Shown one piece after another: positions 29,714 to 36,594 of a DNA stretch of 36,594 nucleotides (its first letter is position 1; every line of letters starts with the position of its first letter). The translations under genes were made by a program, and so were the position numbers. The notes beneath the pieces are model-generated. The model was not told the origin of the DNA and ran no database searches. It worked only from the letters and a program-made list of their open reading frames with translations. This DNA is from Streptomyces brasiliensis (lineage in GTDB: Bacteria > Actinomycetota > Actinomycetes > Streptomycetales > Streptomycetaceae): the NCBI RefSeq assembly GCF_014647875.1, contig NZ_BMQA01000060.1, positions 1 to 36,594 of the forward strand. The letters run 5' to 3'.

Positions 29714-31653
29714 GCGTTCTCCAGGTTGGTGTGAGCAGGTCGGAGTGGTGGGATCAGGGATCGGGCGGCGTCGAGCACTGCATCGATCGCGCTGGGATTG
29801 GCCAGGCTGTCGCGGCTGATCACAGAGTCGGGCTCCGCGCCCATGAGCAGGCGTTTGACCGGGACCTCGAGCTTCTTGCCCGACGAGGTGCGCGGCAGGT
29901 CGGCGACTGCGAGGACCTCGTCTGGCACGTGCCGGGGCGAGCACCCGCGGCGGATCGCCGTCCGGATCCGCGTAGTGAGCGCCTCGTCGAGAGGTACCCC
30001 GTCCAGCACTACGAACAGGACGATCGCTCCGTGGGTTTCGGGCCGCGGGATGTCCACGGCCACCGCGTCGGCGACCTCCGGTATCGAGGCCAGTGCCTGG
30101 TAGATCTCTCCGGTCCCGATCCGCACGCCGCCGCGGTTGATCGTGGCGTCGCTGCGGCCGGTGATGATCCCGGTGCCGCGCGGGGTGAGCTCAAGCCAGT
30201 CTCCGTGCGCCCACACGCCGGGAAAGTGCTCGAAGTAGCTCGCGCGCAGACGCTGGCCGTCGTCGTCGCCCCAGAACCCCAGCGGCATCGAGGGCATCGG
30301 CGCTGCGACCACCATCTCGCCGACCTCACCACGCAGCGGGCGGCCGTCGGGCGACCAGGCCTGCAGGTCGACGCCGAGGGCAGGCGGGCCGAGTTCGCCC
30401 CGGTACACCGGGACGTTCGGGGCCAGCCCGAGGAACGGGGTGACGATGTCCGTGCCGCCGCTGATCGACACCAGCCAGGTGTCCGCAGGGAACTCGGTGT
30501 AGACCCAGTCGTAGCACTCGGCAGGCAGGGGTGAGCCGGTCGACCCGATCGCGCGTAGGGCCGACAGGTCCCGTCCCGCGCGCGGCTGGGCCCCGTCTTT
30601 GCGCTGTGCTTCGAGCCAGGCGGCGCTTGCGCCGAGGACGGTGATCCCGGTGTCCGCGGCGAGCTCCCACAACGTGTCGCCGCCGGGATGGCCGTCGTAG
30701 AGCACCACGGACGCGCCGGCCAGCAGGGGGGCAAGCTGGATGTTCCACATCACCCAGCCGGTGGTCGTGTACCAGGCGAAGCGGTCCTCGGGGCGCAGGT
30801 CCAGCTGCAGCACGGCGGTTTTCAGCAGCTCCAGCAGCACTCCGCCGTGCCCGTGGACGATCGCCTTGGGCGGGCCGGTGGTGCCGGAACTGTAGAGGCC
30901 CCACAGCGGGTGGTCGACGGCCACGTCGACGAACTCCGGCGGCGCGTCCGGGTCGCCGGTGAAGCCGGCCTCCCAGCCGGTGCCGTCGAGCAGGCCGAAG
31001 CGGATCCGGCGGGCGCCGATGCGGTCGGCGATCTCCCGGGCCTCCTGCTCCCGGTCGACCGCGCGTCCTTTGTAGCGGTACCCGTCGACGGCGAGCAGGA
31101 CGGTCGGGGCGATCTGGGTGAACCGGGCGACCACGGCGTCCGCCCCGAACTCCGGGGCGGCGGCTGACCAGATCGCGCCGAGGGACGCCGTGGCCAGGAA
31201 CGCGGCGAGAGTCTGCGGGAGGTTCGGTAGGTAGGCGGCGACGCGGTCGCCCGCGCCGACGCCGGCGGCAACGAGGCCGTGGCGGACCCGTGAGGTCTCG
31301 CGCCGCAGGTCCGCCCAGGTCCAGGCGCCGTTCCCGGCCGCCTCCGAGCGGAACTGCACCGCCACCGCGTCCGGGTCGCGACCGGTGAGGACGTGCTCGG
31401 CGAACGACAGGCGCCCGCCCGGGAACCACTCCGCCCCCGGCATCGCCCGCGAGCCCAGCACCGCGGAGGGTTGGGCGTGCCAGCGGACACCGAGGAACTC
31501 CGCGGCCGACGCCCAGAAGCCTTCCAGGTCGTCGACCGACCAGCGCCACAGCTCGTCGTAGGTCGCCCAGGCCCGCCCGGCCGCCGTGGCGAAGCGGGTG
31601 AGTGCCGCGTCGCGCAGCCGGGCGGGGTCGGGTCGCCAGAGCACGTCCGTCAC
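29710..31653 (-). CDS. Acetoacetyl-CoA synthetase-like acyl-CoA ligase
   Basis: 647 residues, the normal length for acetoacetate:CoA ligases. Adenylate-forming motifs: GLYSSGTTGPPKAIVHGHGG (phosphate loop), SISGGTDIVTPFLGL, the hinge region GIITGRSDATINRGGVRIG and the C-terminal catalytic Lys in LPRTSSGKKLEVPVKRLL. The N-terminal block (YDELWRWSVDDLEGFWASAA) is typical of the acetyl/acetoacetyl-CoA synthetase group. The GTG at 31651-31653 has GAGG five bases upstream and lies seven bases after the amidohydrolase stop. It activates a 3-oxo or related carboxylic acid with ATP and CoA. Followed by thiolase, acetoacetate to two acetyl-CoA is the simplest reading; a different acid is possible. Confidence 0.88.
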   Translation of the reverse strand: MTDVLWRPDPARLRDAALTRFATAAGRAWATYDELWRWSVDDLEGFWASAAEFLGVRWHAQPSAVLGSRAMPGAEWFPGGRLSFAEHVLTGRDPDAVAVQFRSEAAGNGAWTWADLRRETSRVRHGLVAAGVGAGDRVAAYLPNLPQTLAAFLATASLGAIWSAAAPEFGADAVVARFTQIAPTVLLAVDGYRYKGRAVDREQEAREIADRIGARRIRFGLLDGTGWEAGFTGDPDAPPEFVDVAVDHPLWGLYSSGTTGPPKAIVHGHGGVLLELLKTAVLQLDLRPEDRFAWYTTTGWVMWNIQLAPLLAGASVVLYDGHPGGDTLWELAADTGITVLGASAAWLEAQRKDGAQPRAGRDLSALRAIGSTGSPLPAECYDWVYTEFPADTWLVSISGGTDIVTPFLGLAPNVPVYRGELGPPALGVDLQAWSPDGRPLRGEVGEMVVAAPMPSMPLGFWGDDDGQRLRASYFEHFPGVWAHGDWLELTPRGTGIITGRSDATINRGGVRIGTGEIYQALASIPEVADAVAVDIPRPETHGAIVLFVVLDGVPLDEALTTRIRTAIRRGCSPRHVPDEVLAVADLPRTSSGKKLEVPVKRLLMGAEPDSVISRDSLANPSAIDAVLDAARSLIPPLRPAHTNLENA

Positions 31654-31660
31654 AGTGACC

Positions 31661-33085
31661 TCAACCCGCCTTGATGTTGTCCTGGGCGGCCTTCTCGCGC
31701 TCGGCGAAGCGGCTGCCCTCCACCTGCGGCGGCAGCACCGGGAAGTCGCGGTGGACCTTACGCAGGACCTCGATGGTCGATGCCTTGGAACGCGCGAACA
31801 GCGCCGGGAGGTCGACTCCGACCAACTCGCCGTCCTTCTTGACGTGCCTGCCGTCGATCCACACGTCCCGCACGTCCTGTGGGGTCGATTGGAAGATCAC
31901 CCCGCCGACGGGGTCGATCGACGGTTGGCCGGTGAACGTCAGCGGGTTGCCGACGATCACGATGTCACCCTTCTTGCCCGGGGTGAGCGAGCCGGTGACC
32001 TCGCCCAGCCCGCAGGCCTCGGCACCGTTGATGGTGGCCCAGGCGAGGACGTCGTGCACGGAGGTCTGCAGGGACTCCGGCATCTGCCCGGCGCGGTTGA
32101 TGGGGTCGTTCTGTGCGAACCGGTCCGCCGCGATGGCCAGCCGCATCTGTGGGACGAGTGAGCCCGAGTTGAGTGAGATGATGTCGCAGCTCAGGGTTGG
32201 CTTGATGCCGTGTCTGCGGCACTCGGCCATTACCGGCCAGCCCATGCCCATGTTCATCTCAGTCTCGGCGGCGATGGAGACCTTGCAGCCGGCTTCGCCG
32301 AGGTGGGCCCATTCCTGGCAGTCAAGTGCCACGCAGTGGATGTGCACCTGGTCAGGGCCGAGCAGGCCGGCCGCGTGCAGGTCTTTGATGCCGTTGGACA
32401 GCGGGGTGCCGAAGAAGCAGGCGGTGTGGAAGGCGATGATCTCGCCCTCCTCGCGGGCCGCGCCGATCTCCGCACGTGTCTGGTCGAACGGGACGAAGCC
32501 CAGCTCGTTGACCGAGACGCCGACGCGGATCCGCGACTGGTTCGAGTGCTGACGGACCAGCCGGTGGTAGTCCTTCACACGTTGGGCGTGGTCGGCGTAG
32601 CCCACCTCCGGCGGCGCGGAGTCGAAGAAGCCGTAGGCGAACACCGCGCGGATGCCGCTGTCGAGCAGGCCCCCGATAGCGCCGTCGGCGTGACCGGGGC
32701 TGTTGTTGCAGTGTGAGAAGTCGAGCAGCGTGGTGATCCCGGCGTCGACGGCTTCCAGCGCGCCGACCAGGTTGCCGACGTAGACGTCGTCGGCGGTGTA
32801 GTTCGGTGAGATCGCCATCCGCAGGGTGTTCATGTAGCCGCTGATGCTCATGTCGGCGCAGATGGCGCGCATCTGCGTCTGCCATGTGTGTCGGTGGGTG
32901 TCGACGAGGCCGGGGATGACCACCCGGTCCGTCGCGTCCACCACGGTCGCGTCGGGGGCCTGCAGGTCGCGGCCGACGGCCTCGATCGTGTCACCGGAGA
33001 GCAGGACGTCCCCTCCGTCGATCAGCCCGAGAGCGGGGTCCATCGTCACCACGTGGCCGCCCTTGATCAGGGTGCGGGTGCCCAT
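31661..33085 (-). CDS. Metal-dependent amidohydrolase (cytosine/guanine deaminase-like superfamily)
   Basis: 474 residues, TIM barrel with flanking beta domain. Metal ligands: His64 and His66 in VDTHRHTWQTQM, His220 in IIAFHTACF, His250 in VHIHCVALD and Asp301 in SCDIISLNSGS. This pattern is that of the mononuclear deaminase/chlorohydrolase group (COG0402-like). The ATG at 33083-33085 is chosen for GGAG six bases upstream; earlier in-frame ATGs lack one. A 70-bp gap separates it from the upstream cyclase-family gene. Likely chemistry: hydrolytic deamination or ring-amide opening of a small heterocycle. The substrate cannot be read from the sequence. Confidence 0.83.
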   Translation of the reverse strand: MGTRTLIKGGHVVTMDPALGLIDGGDVLLSGDTIEAVGRDLQAPDATVVDATDRVVIPGLVDTHRHTWQTQMRAICADMSISGYMNTLRMAISPNYTADDVYVGNLVGALEAVDAGITTLLDFSHCNNSPGHADGAIGGLLDSGIRAVFAYGFFDSAPPEVGYADHAQRVKDYHRLVRQHSNQSRIRVGVSVNELGFVPFDQTRAEIGAAREEGEIIAFHTACFFGTPLSNGIKDLHAAGLLGPDQVHIHCVALDCQEWAHLGEAGCKVSIAAETEMNMGMGWPVMAECRRHGIKPTLSCDIISLNSGSLVPQMRLAIAADRFAQNDPINRAGQMPESLQTSVHDVLAWATINGAEACGLGEVTGSLTPGKKGDIVIVGNPLTFTGQPSIDPVGGVIFQSTPQDVRDVWIDGRHVKKDGELVGVDLPALFARSKASTIEVLRKVHRDFPVLPPQVEGSRFAEREKAAQDNIKAG

Positions 33086-33155
33086 ATGCTTCTCCATCCA
33101 TCGGTTGCGGTACGTCGTCGTATCCGGTCTTCCCACTGCGCAGGCCCACGAGGGC

Positions 33156-34145
33156 CTACTTGATCGCCAACCCGCTGAGTGGCGATCCCGAGGCCCCGCT
33201 GATCGGCAGCGGCGGGGCCACGAACTGGAACTCGTACACCCCGTCCGCGGCGCAGTGGCGGCCCAGCGCGTCGAGGTCGAAGATCTCGCCCAGGGCGAGC
33301 CCCATGTGCACCAGCGCGACGGTGTGCAGGGGCTGAATCTGAGCGATCTCGTTGGGGCGCACTTCGACGCCCCACGTGTCGGTCACCACCGCGGCGACCT
33401 CCTTCTCATACAGCCACGGGGCGGTGTGCAGCGACAGCCCCGGCGCGGGGCCGCCGGCGTAGTCGCCCCAGGCACCGCGGCGCGCGCCCAGGAAGCCGGT
33501 GCGGACCAGCACCGCGTCGCCGCGGCGCACCTCGACGCCCTCCGCCGCGGCGACGGCGTCAAGCTCGGCGGCGGAGATCGGGTGTCCCGGGTCGAGGCTG
33601 TCCACCCCGGCCCAGTGCGCGACGTCGAGCAGCACGCCGCGCATCACGTAGCGGGTGATACCGGCCTGGATGCCGTTGTGGCTCGACCCGTGCGAGGTCG
33701 AGAGCGCGGCCGGCCGGTCGTTGTACATCCGGCCGCCGTAGAAGATGTGGGACAGCGAGTCCCACTGTGTCCCGGCCTGGGTCGGGAGCATCACGACATC
33801 ATCGGAGAAGCCGAACCCCTTGCCGGGCCCCCACGGCGTCTGCTTCTGGGCGCCGGCGGCGTAGTCCGCGCCCGAGGCCTTGACCAGGAGCTGGGGGTTC
33901 TGCCGGAAGCCGCCGTCCTGGCAACCGTCCTGGTCGTACGGCAGGGACAGGGGTACGACCTCGCCCTTACGAACAAGCGCCGCAGCGGCTCGGACCTGCT
34001 CGGGCCCTACGAAGTTCAGCGTGCCGATCTCGTCGTCGGGCCCCCAGCGGCCCCAGTTGCTGAGCCGGGAGATGTAGCCCGCCAGCAGCTCAGTGCCCTC
34101 GGGCACCGGAGTGGGGACCCGGACGGTTTCGGCGTGCGTTGACAA
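33156..34145 (-). CDS. Cyclase-family (kynurenine formamidase-like) metal hydrolase
   Basis: 329 residues. The family's metal-binding region appears as AGTQWDSLSHIFYGGRMYND (124-143), with Asp129 and His133, and a Gln in place of the usual His of the GTHxDxxxH motif, as in the larger-sized branch of this family. Other blocks: RYVMRGVLLDVAHWAG and AAVVTDTWGVEVRPNE. Relatives hydrolyse N-formylkynurenine, isatin or lactones. The start is TTG 34143-34145 with AAAGGAG six bases upstream. First gene of the six-gene operon and divergent from the GAF-PucR regulator. Confidence 0.82.
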   Translation of the reverse strand: MSTHAETVRVPTPVPEGTELLAGYISRLSNWGRWGPDDEIGTLNFVGPEQVRAAAALVRKGEVVPLSLPYDQDGCQDGGFRQNPQLLVKASGADYAAGAQKQTPWGPGKGFGFSDDVVMLPTQAGTQWDSLSHIFYGGRMYNDRPAALSTSHGSSHNGIQAGITRYVMRGVLLDVAHWAGVDSLDPGHPISAAELDAVAAAEGVEVRRGDAVLVRTGFLGARRGAWGDYAGGPAPGLSLHTAPWLYEKEVAAVVTDTWGVEVRPNEIAQIQPLHTVALVHMGLALGEIFDLDALGRHCAADGVYEFQFVAPPLPISGASGSPLSGLAIK

Positions 34146-34222
34146 GCCAGGCTCCTTTGCGCGGCGGGCGGGTCTCTCCTCGACTGCTCGATCGTGCGGG
34201 TACCTCTGCTACCGGGTCCATG

Positions 34223-34235
34223 TGTGGGCGCACAA
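34223..34235. promoter_or_regulatory. Operator-like site 1 between the divergent genes
   Basis: TGTGGGCGCACAA, an imperfect palindrome with TGTG/CACA arms, 30 bp from the perfect one at 34252-34266. Both sites are in the 150-bp divergent region. Confidence 0.4.
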
Positions 34236-34251
34236 CGCGTGCTGCTCTTCG

Positions 34252-34266
34252 TTGTGGCCGCCACAA
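34252..34266. promoter_or_regulatory. Operator-like site 2 between the divergent genes
   Basis: TTGTGGCCGCCACAA, 7-bp perfect arms around a central C, 29 bp before the regulator ATG. Position and symmetry fit an autoregulatory binding site. Confidence 0.5.
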
Positions 34267-34295
34267 TGGCGTTGGGTGCATGGTCGGAGGACTCG

Positions 34296-36200
34296 ATGAC
34301 GAGGGGGCGAAATCCCATGGCCGGGAGAGCGCTGGAGTCGTTGGAGTCGCGCCTGCCCCGGTGGATGGAGGCGATGACCGAGAGCCTGCGCGCCATCAAC
34401 GAGGAGCACGACCTCGACCAGGTACTCGCCATGATCGCCCGCCAGGCATGTGAACTGCTCGACCTGCAACAGTGCGCGGTCTACGTGCTCGACCCCGGAT
34501 CGGGGACCTTCCGGATCAACGGCTCGCACGGCCTGTCTCCCGGCTACATCGAGCGGACCAACGTCGAGCCCATGCGGCTCGACGAGGCGACCGCGCGGAC
34601 CGGCCCACCCACCGCCCGGGCCGCCCTCACCGGACGCCCGGTGTTCGTGGAGGACGTCTACGACGAGCCCGGTCTGGACCGCTGGCGGGCCAACATGGCC
34701 CGGGAAGGCCTGCGCGCCGTGGTCGCCGCGCCCATGCGGACCGCCGACAAGTCCCCCATCGGCACCCTGACCGGCTACACCCGCTCCGAGCGCGCCTTCG
34801 ACACCGCCGCCCTCGACCAGCTCGCCCTGCTCAGCGACCACGCCGCGGCCGCGATCGTGGCCGCGCGCCGGCGCGACCGCGAGCGTGCGGCCATCGGTGC
34901 GCTCTCCGAAGCGAACACAGAGCTGCTCGCGCAGCAGGCCACCGTCGCCCGGCTGCGCGACCTCCAGCAGGAGCTGACCCGTCTGCTGCTCACCGACGTC
35001 GGTCTCGTCGGCATCGCCGCCTTCCTGGCTCGCCGCCTCGACGCCGAGATCACGATCGACGACGAGGACGGCATCGAGCTCGCCGCGTCCCCGCATGGGG
35101 CCACTGTGCAGCGTGACGTGCTGGCGGAGGCGGACGGCGCGGCTAAGCGGGTCGCTGCAGTACTGGACTCGGGACGGGCCACCGAGATCGACGTGAACGA
35201 GATCGGCGCGGGCACCCGTGTCTGCCTGGTGCCGATCCCGGGCTCGACGTCCCCGCGAACCAGGATGTGGGTGCGCCGCAGCCTCAAGGGCGAGCCACAC
35301 ACCGCCGCTCCCTTCGACGACGACGAACGCCGCGCGATGGAGGGCTGCGCGCTGCTGATCGCGCTGGAACGGAGCCGCCTGGAGCGCCGCGCCGAGGCCG
35401 AGGCCCGGCTCACGAAAGACCTGCTCGCAGACCTCCTCTCGCCCGCCGCGATGGTGCACGCCGACTCCGTGATGGCCAGAGCCGCCGCGCTCGGACACGA
35501 CCCACGCGGGCACCACGAACTCGCGGTGTTCGTACAGGTCCCCGGCCGACCCCGCGGCACTCGGCCCGACACCGGGCGGCTCACCGCCGCCCTGCTCGAC
35601 GCCACGCGCGACGTCCGCCCCCGTCCAGTGGTCGGTGCGGTCGGCGACGCCGTCGTCGCCCTGCTCCCCACCGCGGCGGACCCACTGCGGGACCGGCGCT
35701 GGGACCGCGCCCTTCTGACGTCACTGGTCGAGCGGGCGCGGCAAGTCACCGGCGGACGGGCGCGCTGCGTCGTGGGGGCAGGGCAGGTCGAGCTGGCCGA
35801 GGTCGAACAAAGTCTCACGGTCGCACTGCACGCCGCCCGGCTCGTCACCCCTGCCTCCCCGGAGATAGTCCGGCTCGCCGACTTCGGCGTGCACGGCCTG
35901 CTCCTCGAGTCCGGGACCAGCGAGCGCTTGATCCGGTTCGCCGAGGAGACGCTGGGCCCGCTCGTCCAGCTCGACCGCGCCCGGCAGAGCGATCTGGTGG
36001 CGACCCTGCGCGCCTGGTTCGCCGCGAACATGTCCACCCGCGAGGCCGCGGAACAGCTGTTCGTACACCCCAACACCGTTGGCTACCGGCTCAGGCGAGC
36101 CGCAAGAGCGGTCGGACTGGATCTGGGGCGCCCGTCGGACCTGCTGACCCTCCAGCTGGCCTTGCTCATCGATGAGATCCGGGGTGGCGTGTGCCTGTGA
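34296..36200 (+). CDS. GAF-domain PucR/CdaR-type transcriptional regulator
   Basis: 634 residues from the ATG in GACTCGATGACG, with GGAGG five bases upstream; the frame is open further up but without a ribosome site. An N-terminal GAF domain (about 20-190: VLAMIARQACELLDLQQCAV, AVVAAPMRTADKSPIGTL) is followed by a coiled-coil linker (ALSEANTELLAQQATVARLR), a GGDEF-like CdaR middle region and the C-terminal PucR helix-turn-helix (STREAAEQLFVHPNTVGYRL). Proteins of this kind sense small metabolites and usually activate neighbouring catabolic genes, purine catabolism in the case of PucR. Divergent orientation makes the six-gene operon its likely target. Confidence 0.86.
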   Translation: MTRGRNPMAGRALESLESRLPRWMEAMTESLRAINEEHDLDQVLAMIARQACELLDLQQCAVYVLDPGSGTFRINGSHGLSPGYIERTNVEPMRLDEATARTGPPTARAALTGRPVFVEDVYDEPGLDRWRANMAREGLRAVVAAPMRTADKSPIGTLTGYTRSERAFDTAALDQLALLSDHAAAAIVAARRRDRERAAIGALSEANTELLAQQATVARLRDLQQELTRLLLTDVGLVGIAAFLARRLDAEITIDDEDGIELAASPHGATVQRDVLAEADGAAKRVAAVLDSGRATEIDVNEIGAGTRVCLVPIPGSTSPRTRMWVRRSLKGEPHTAAPFDDDERRAMEGCALLIALERSRLERRAEAEARLTKDLLADLLSPAAMVHADSVMARAAALGHDPRGHHELAVFVQVPGRPRGTRPDTGRLTAALLDATRDVRPRPVVGAVGDAVVALLPTAADPLRDRRWDRALLTSLVERARQVTGGRARCVVGAGQVELAEVEQSLTVALHAARLVTPASPEIVRLADFGVHGLLLESGTSERLIRFAEETLGPLVQLDRARQSDLVATLRAWFAANMSTREAAEQLFVHPNTVGYRLRRAARAVGLDLGRPSDLLTLQLALLIDEIRGGVCL

Positions 36201-36214
36201 GCCGCGACGGTTCA

Positions 36215-36256
36215 CCGGTCCGGGGCCACACCTCGAAGGGAGTGGCCCCGGACCGG
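36215..36256. terminator. Bidirectional terminator hairpin
   Basis: A 15-bp perfect stem, CCGGTCCGGGGCCAC (36215-36229) with its complement at 36242-36256, and a 12-nt loop. It lies between the convergent stops of the regulator (36200) and the zinc-ribbon gene (36259). Confidence 0.8.
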
Positions 36257-36258
36257 GT

Positions 36259-36555
36259 TCAGAGGGCCGGTACGCCGGGGTCTTGAGCCTCGGCAGGCCC
36301 GTCCATCCGCGGGTCGAGGCGCGGAGCGCTGCCGCGCTCGGCACGGGCCGCCGCCAGGAAGGCGGCGCTCGACGCACACGAGGCGCAGATGGCGGCATGT
36401 CCGACGGTCGGGTCGCGGTCCATCTCGATCGCGACGTAGGACTTCGCGCACGCGTGGCACTGCACGCGCTCCTCCCAGACGTCGTCGACCTCGTCACGCG
36501 GATCGTGCGGGCGCGCGAGACGGTCCGTCGGGTTAGCGGAGGGCGGCTTGACCAT
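36259..36555 (-). CDS. Small zinc-ribbon-like hypothetical protein
   Basis: 98 residues. Two CxxC pairs, VQCHACAKSY and AAICASCASS, about 25 residues apart, suggest a treble-clef or zinc-ribbon knuckle. The flanks are polar and disordered (N-terminal PSANPTDRLARPHDPRDEV, C-terminal Pro/Ala-rich). The ATG at 36553-36555 follows a G-rich stretch. No pathway is indicated. Convergent with the regulator and close to the window edge. Confidence 0.6.
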   Translation of the reverse strand: MVKPPSANPTDRLARPHDPRDEVDDVWEERVQCHACAKSYVAIEMDRDPTVGHAAICASCASSAAFLAAARAERGSAPRLDPRMDGPAEAQDPGVPAL

Positions 36556-36594
36556 CCGCCCCCCGCCGCGCTCATGGCGTTCCAGAACCCGGCC

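Overview
The window is high-GC actinobacterial DNA. The codon use, Tat signals, GTG/TTG starts and chains of 4-bp ATGA/GTGA overlaps point to Streptomyces or a close relative. I cannot name the species. No rRNA, tRNA, CRISPR array or replication origin was seen.

Region 1 (1-1.4 kb): a secreted S53 (sedolisin-type) protease with its own intrinsic terminator. Region 2 (1.6-8.8 kb): a scrambled accessory stretch. It contains a precisely delimited ISL3-family insertion sequence (1944-4355, 41-bp perfect terminal inverted repeats, 8-bp target duplication) that carries an extra passenger gene. Beside it lie an ISAzo13-type transposase remnant, a 5'-truncated CHAT-domain protease with a coupled small partner, three forward genes of plasmid/ICE flavour (the first and last broken), and a frameshifted, 3'-truncated pectate lyase. 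Several abrupt joins between oppositely oriented gene fragments show that this stretch was assembled by deletion and recombination.

Region 3 (8.8-25.4 kb, all minus strand): a pectin/rhamnogalacturonan utilisation locus. Secreted enzymes (two GH28, a GH105-type unsaturated uronyl hydrolase with a CBM-like domain, a C-terminally truncated GH78 rhamnosidase) lie downstream of a tightly coupled operon. The operon order is GntR regulator, DHDPS-family dehydratase/aldolase, IlvD/Edd-family dehydratase, ABC transporter (binding protein, ATPase, two permeases), uronate dehydrogenase. The simplest reading is an oxidative galacturonate pathway (galacturonate to galactarate to 5-keto-4-deoxyglucarate to 2-oxoglutarate semialdehyde) in which an arabinonate-dehydratase-like enzyme takes the galactarate dehydratase step. 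Shared GAAACGATTCA-like sites occur upstream of the GntR gene, the large GH28 and the GH78. Two near-identical TCRTATATGA palindromes precede the GntR gene.

Region 4 (25.6-26.75 kb): decayed coding remnants, a near-perfect 39-bp palindrome and a 92-bp inverted-repeat structure. Region 5 (26.75-36.2 kb): a six-gene minus-strand catabolic operon (cyclase-family hydrolase, amidohydrolase, acetoacetyl-CoA-synthetase-like ligase, frameshifted thiolase, MDR oxidoreductase, enoyl-CoA hydratase). It is divergent from a GAF-PucR regulator, with two tandem TGTGG/CACAA operator-like sites between them. The substrate is unknown. The window ends with a bidirectional terminator and a small zinc-ribbon protein.
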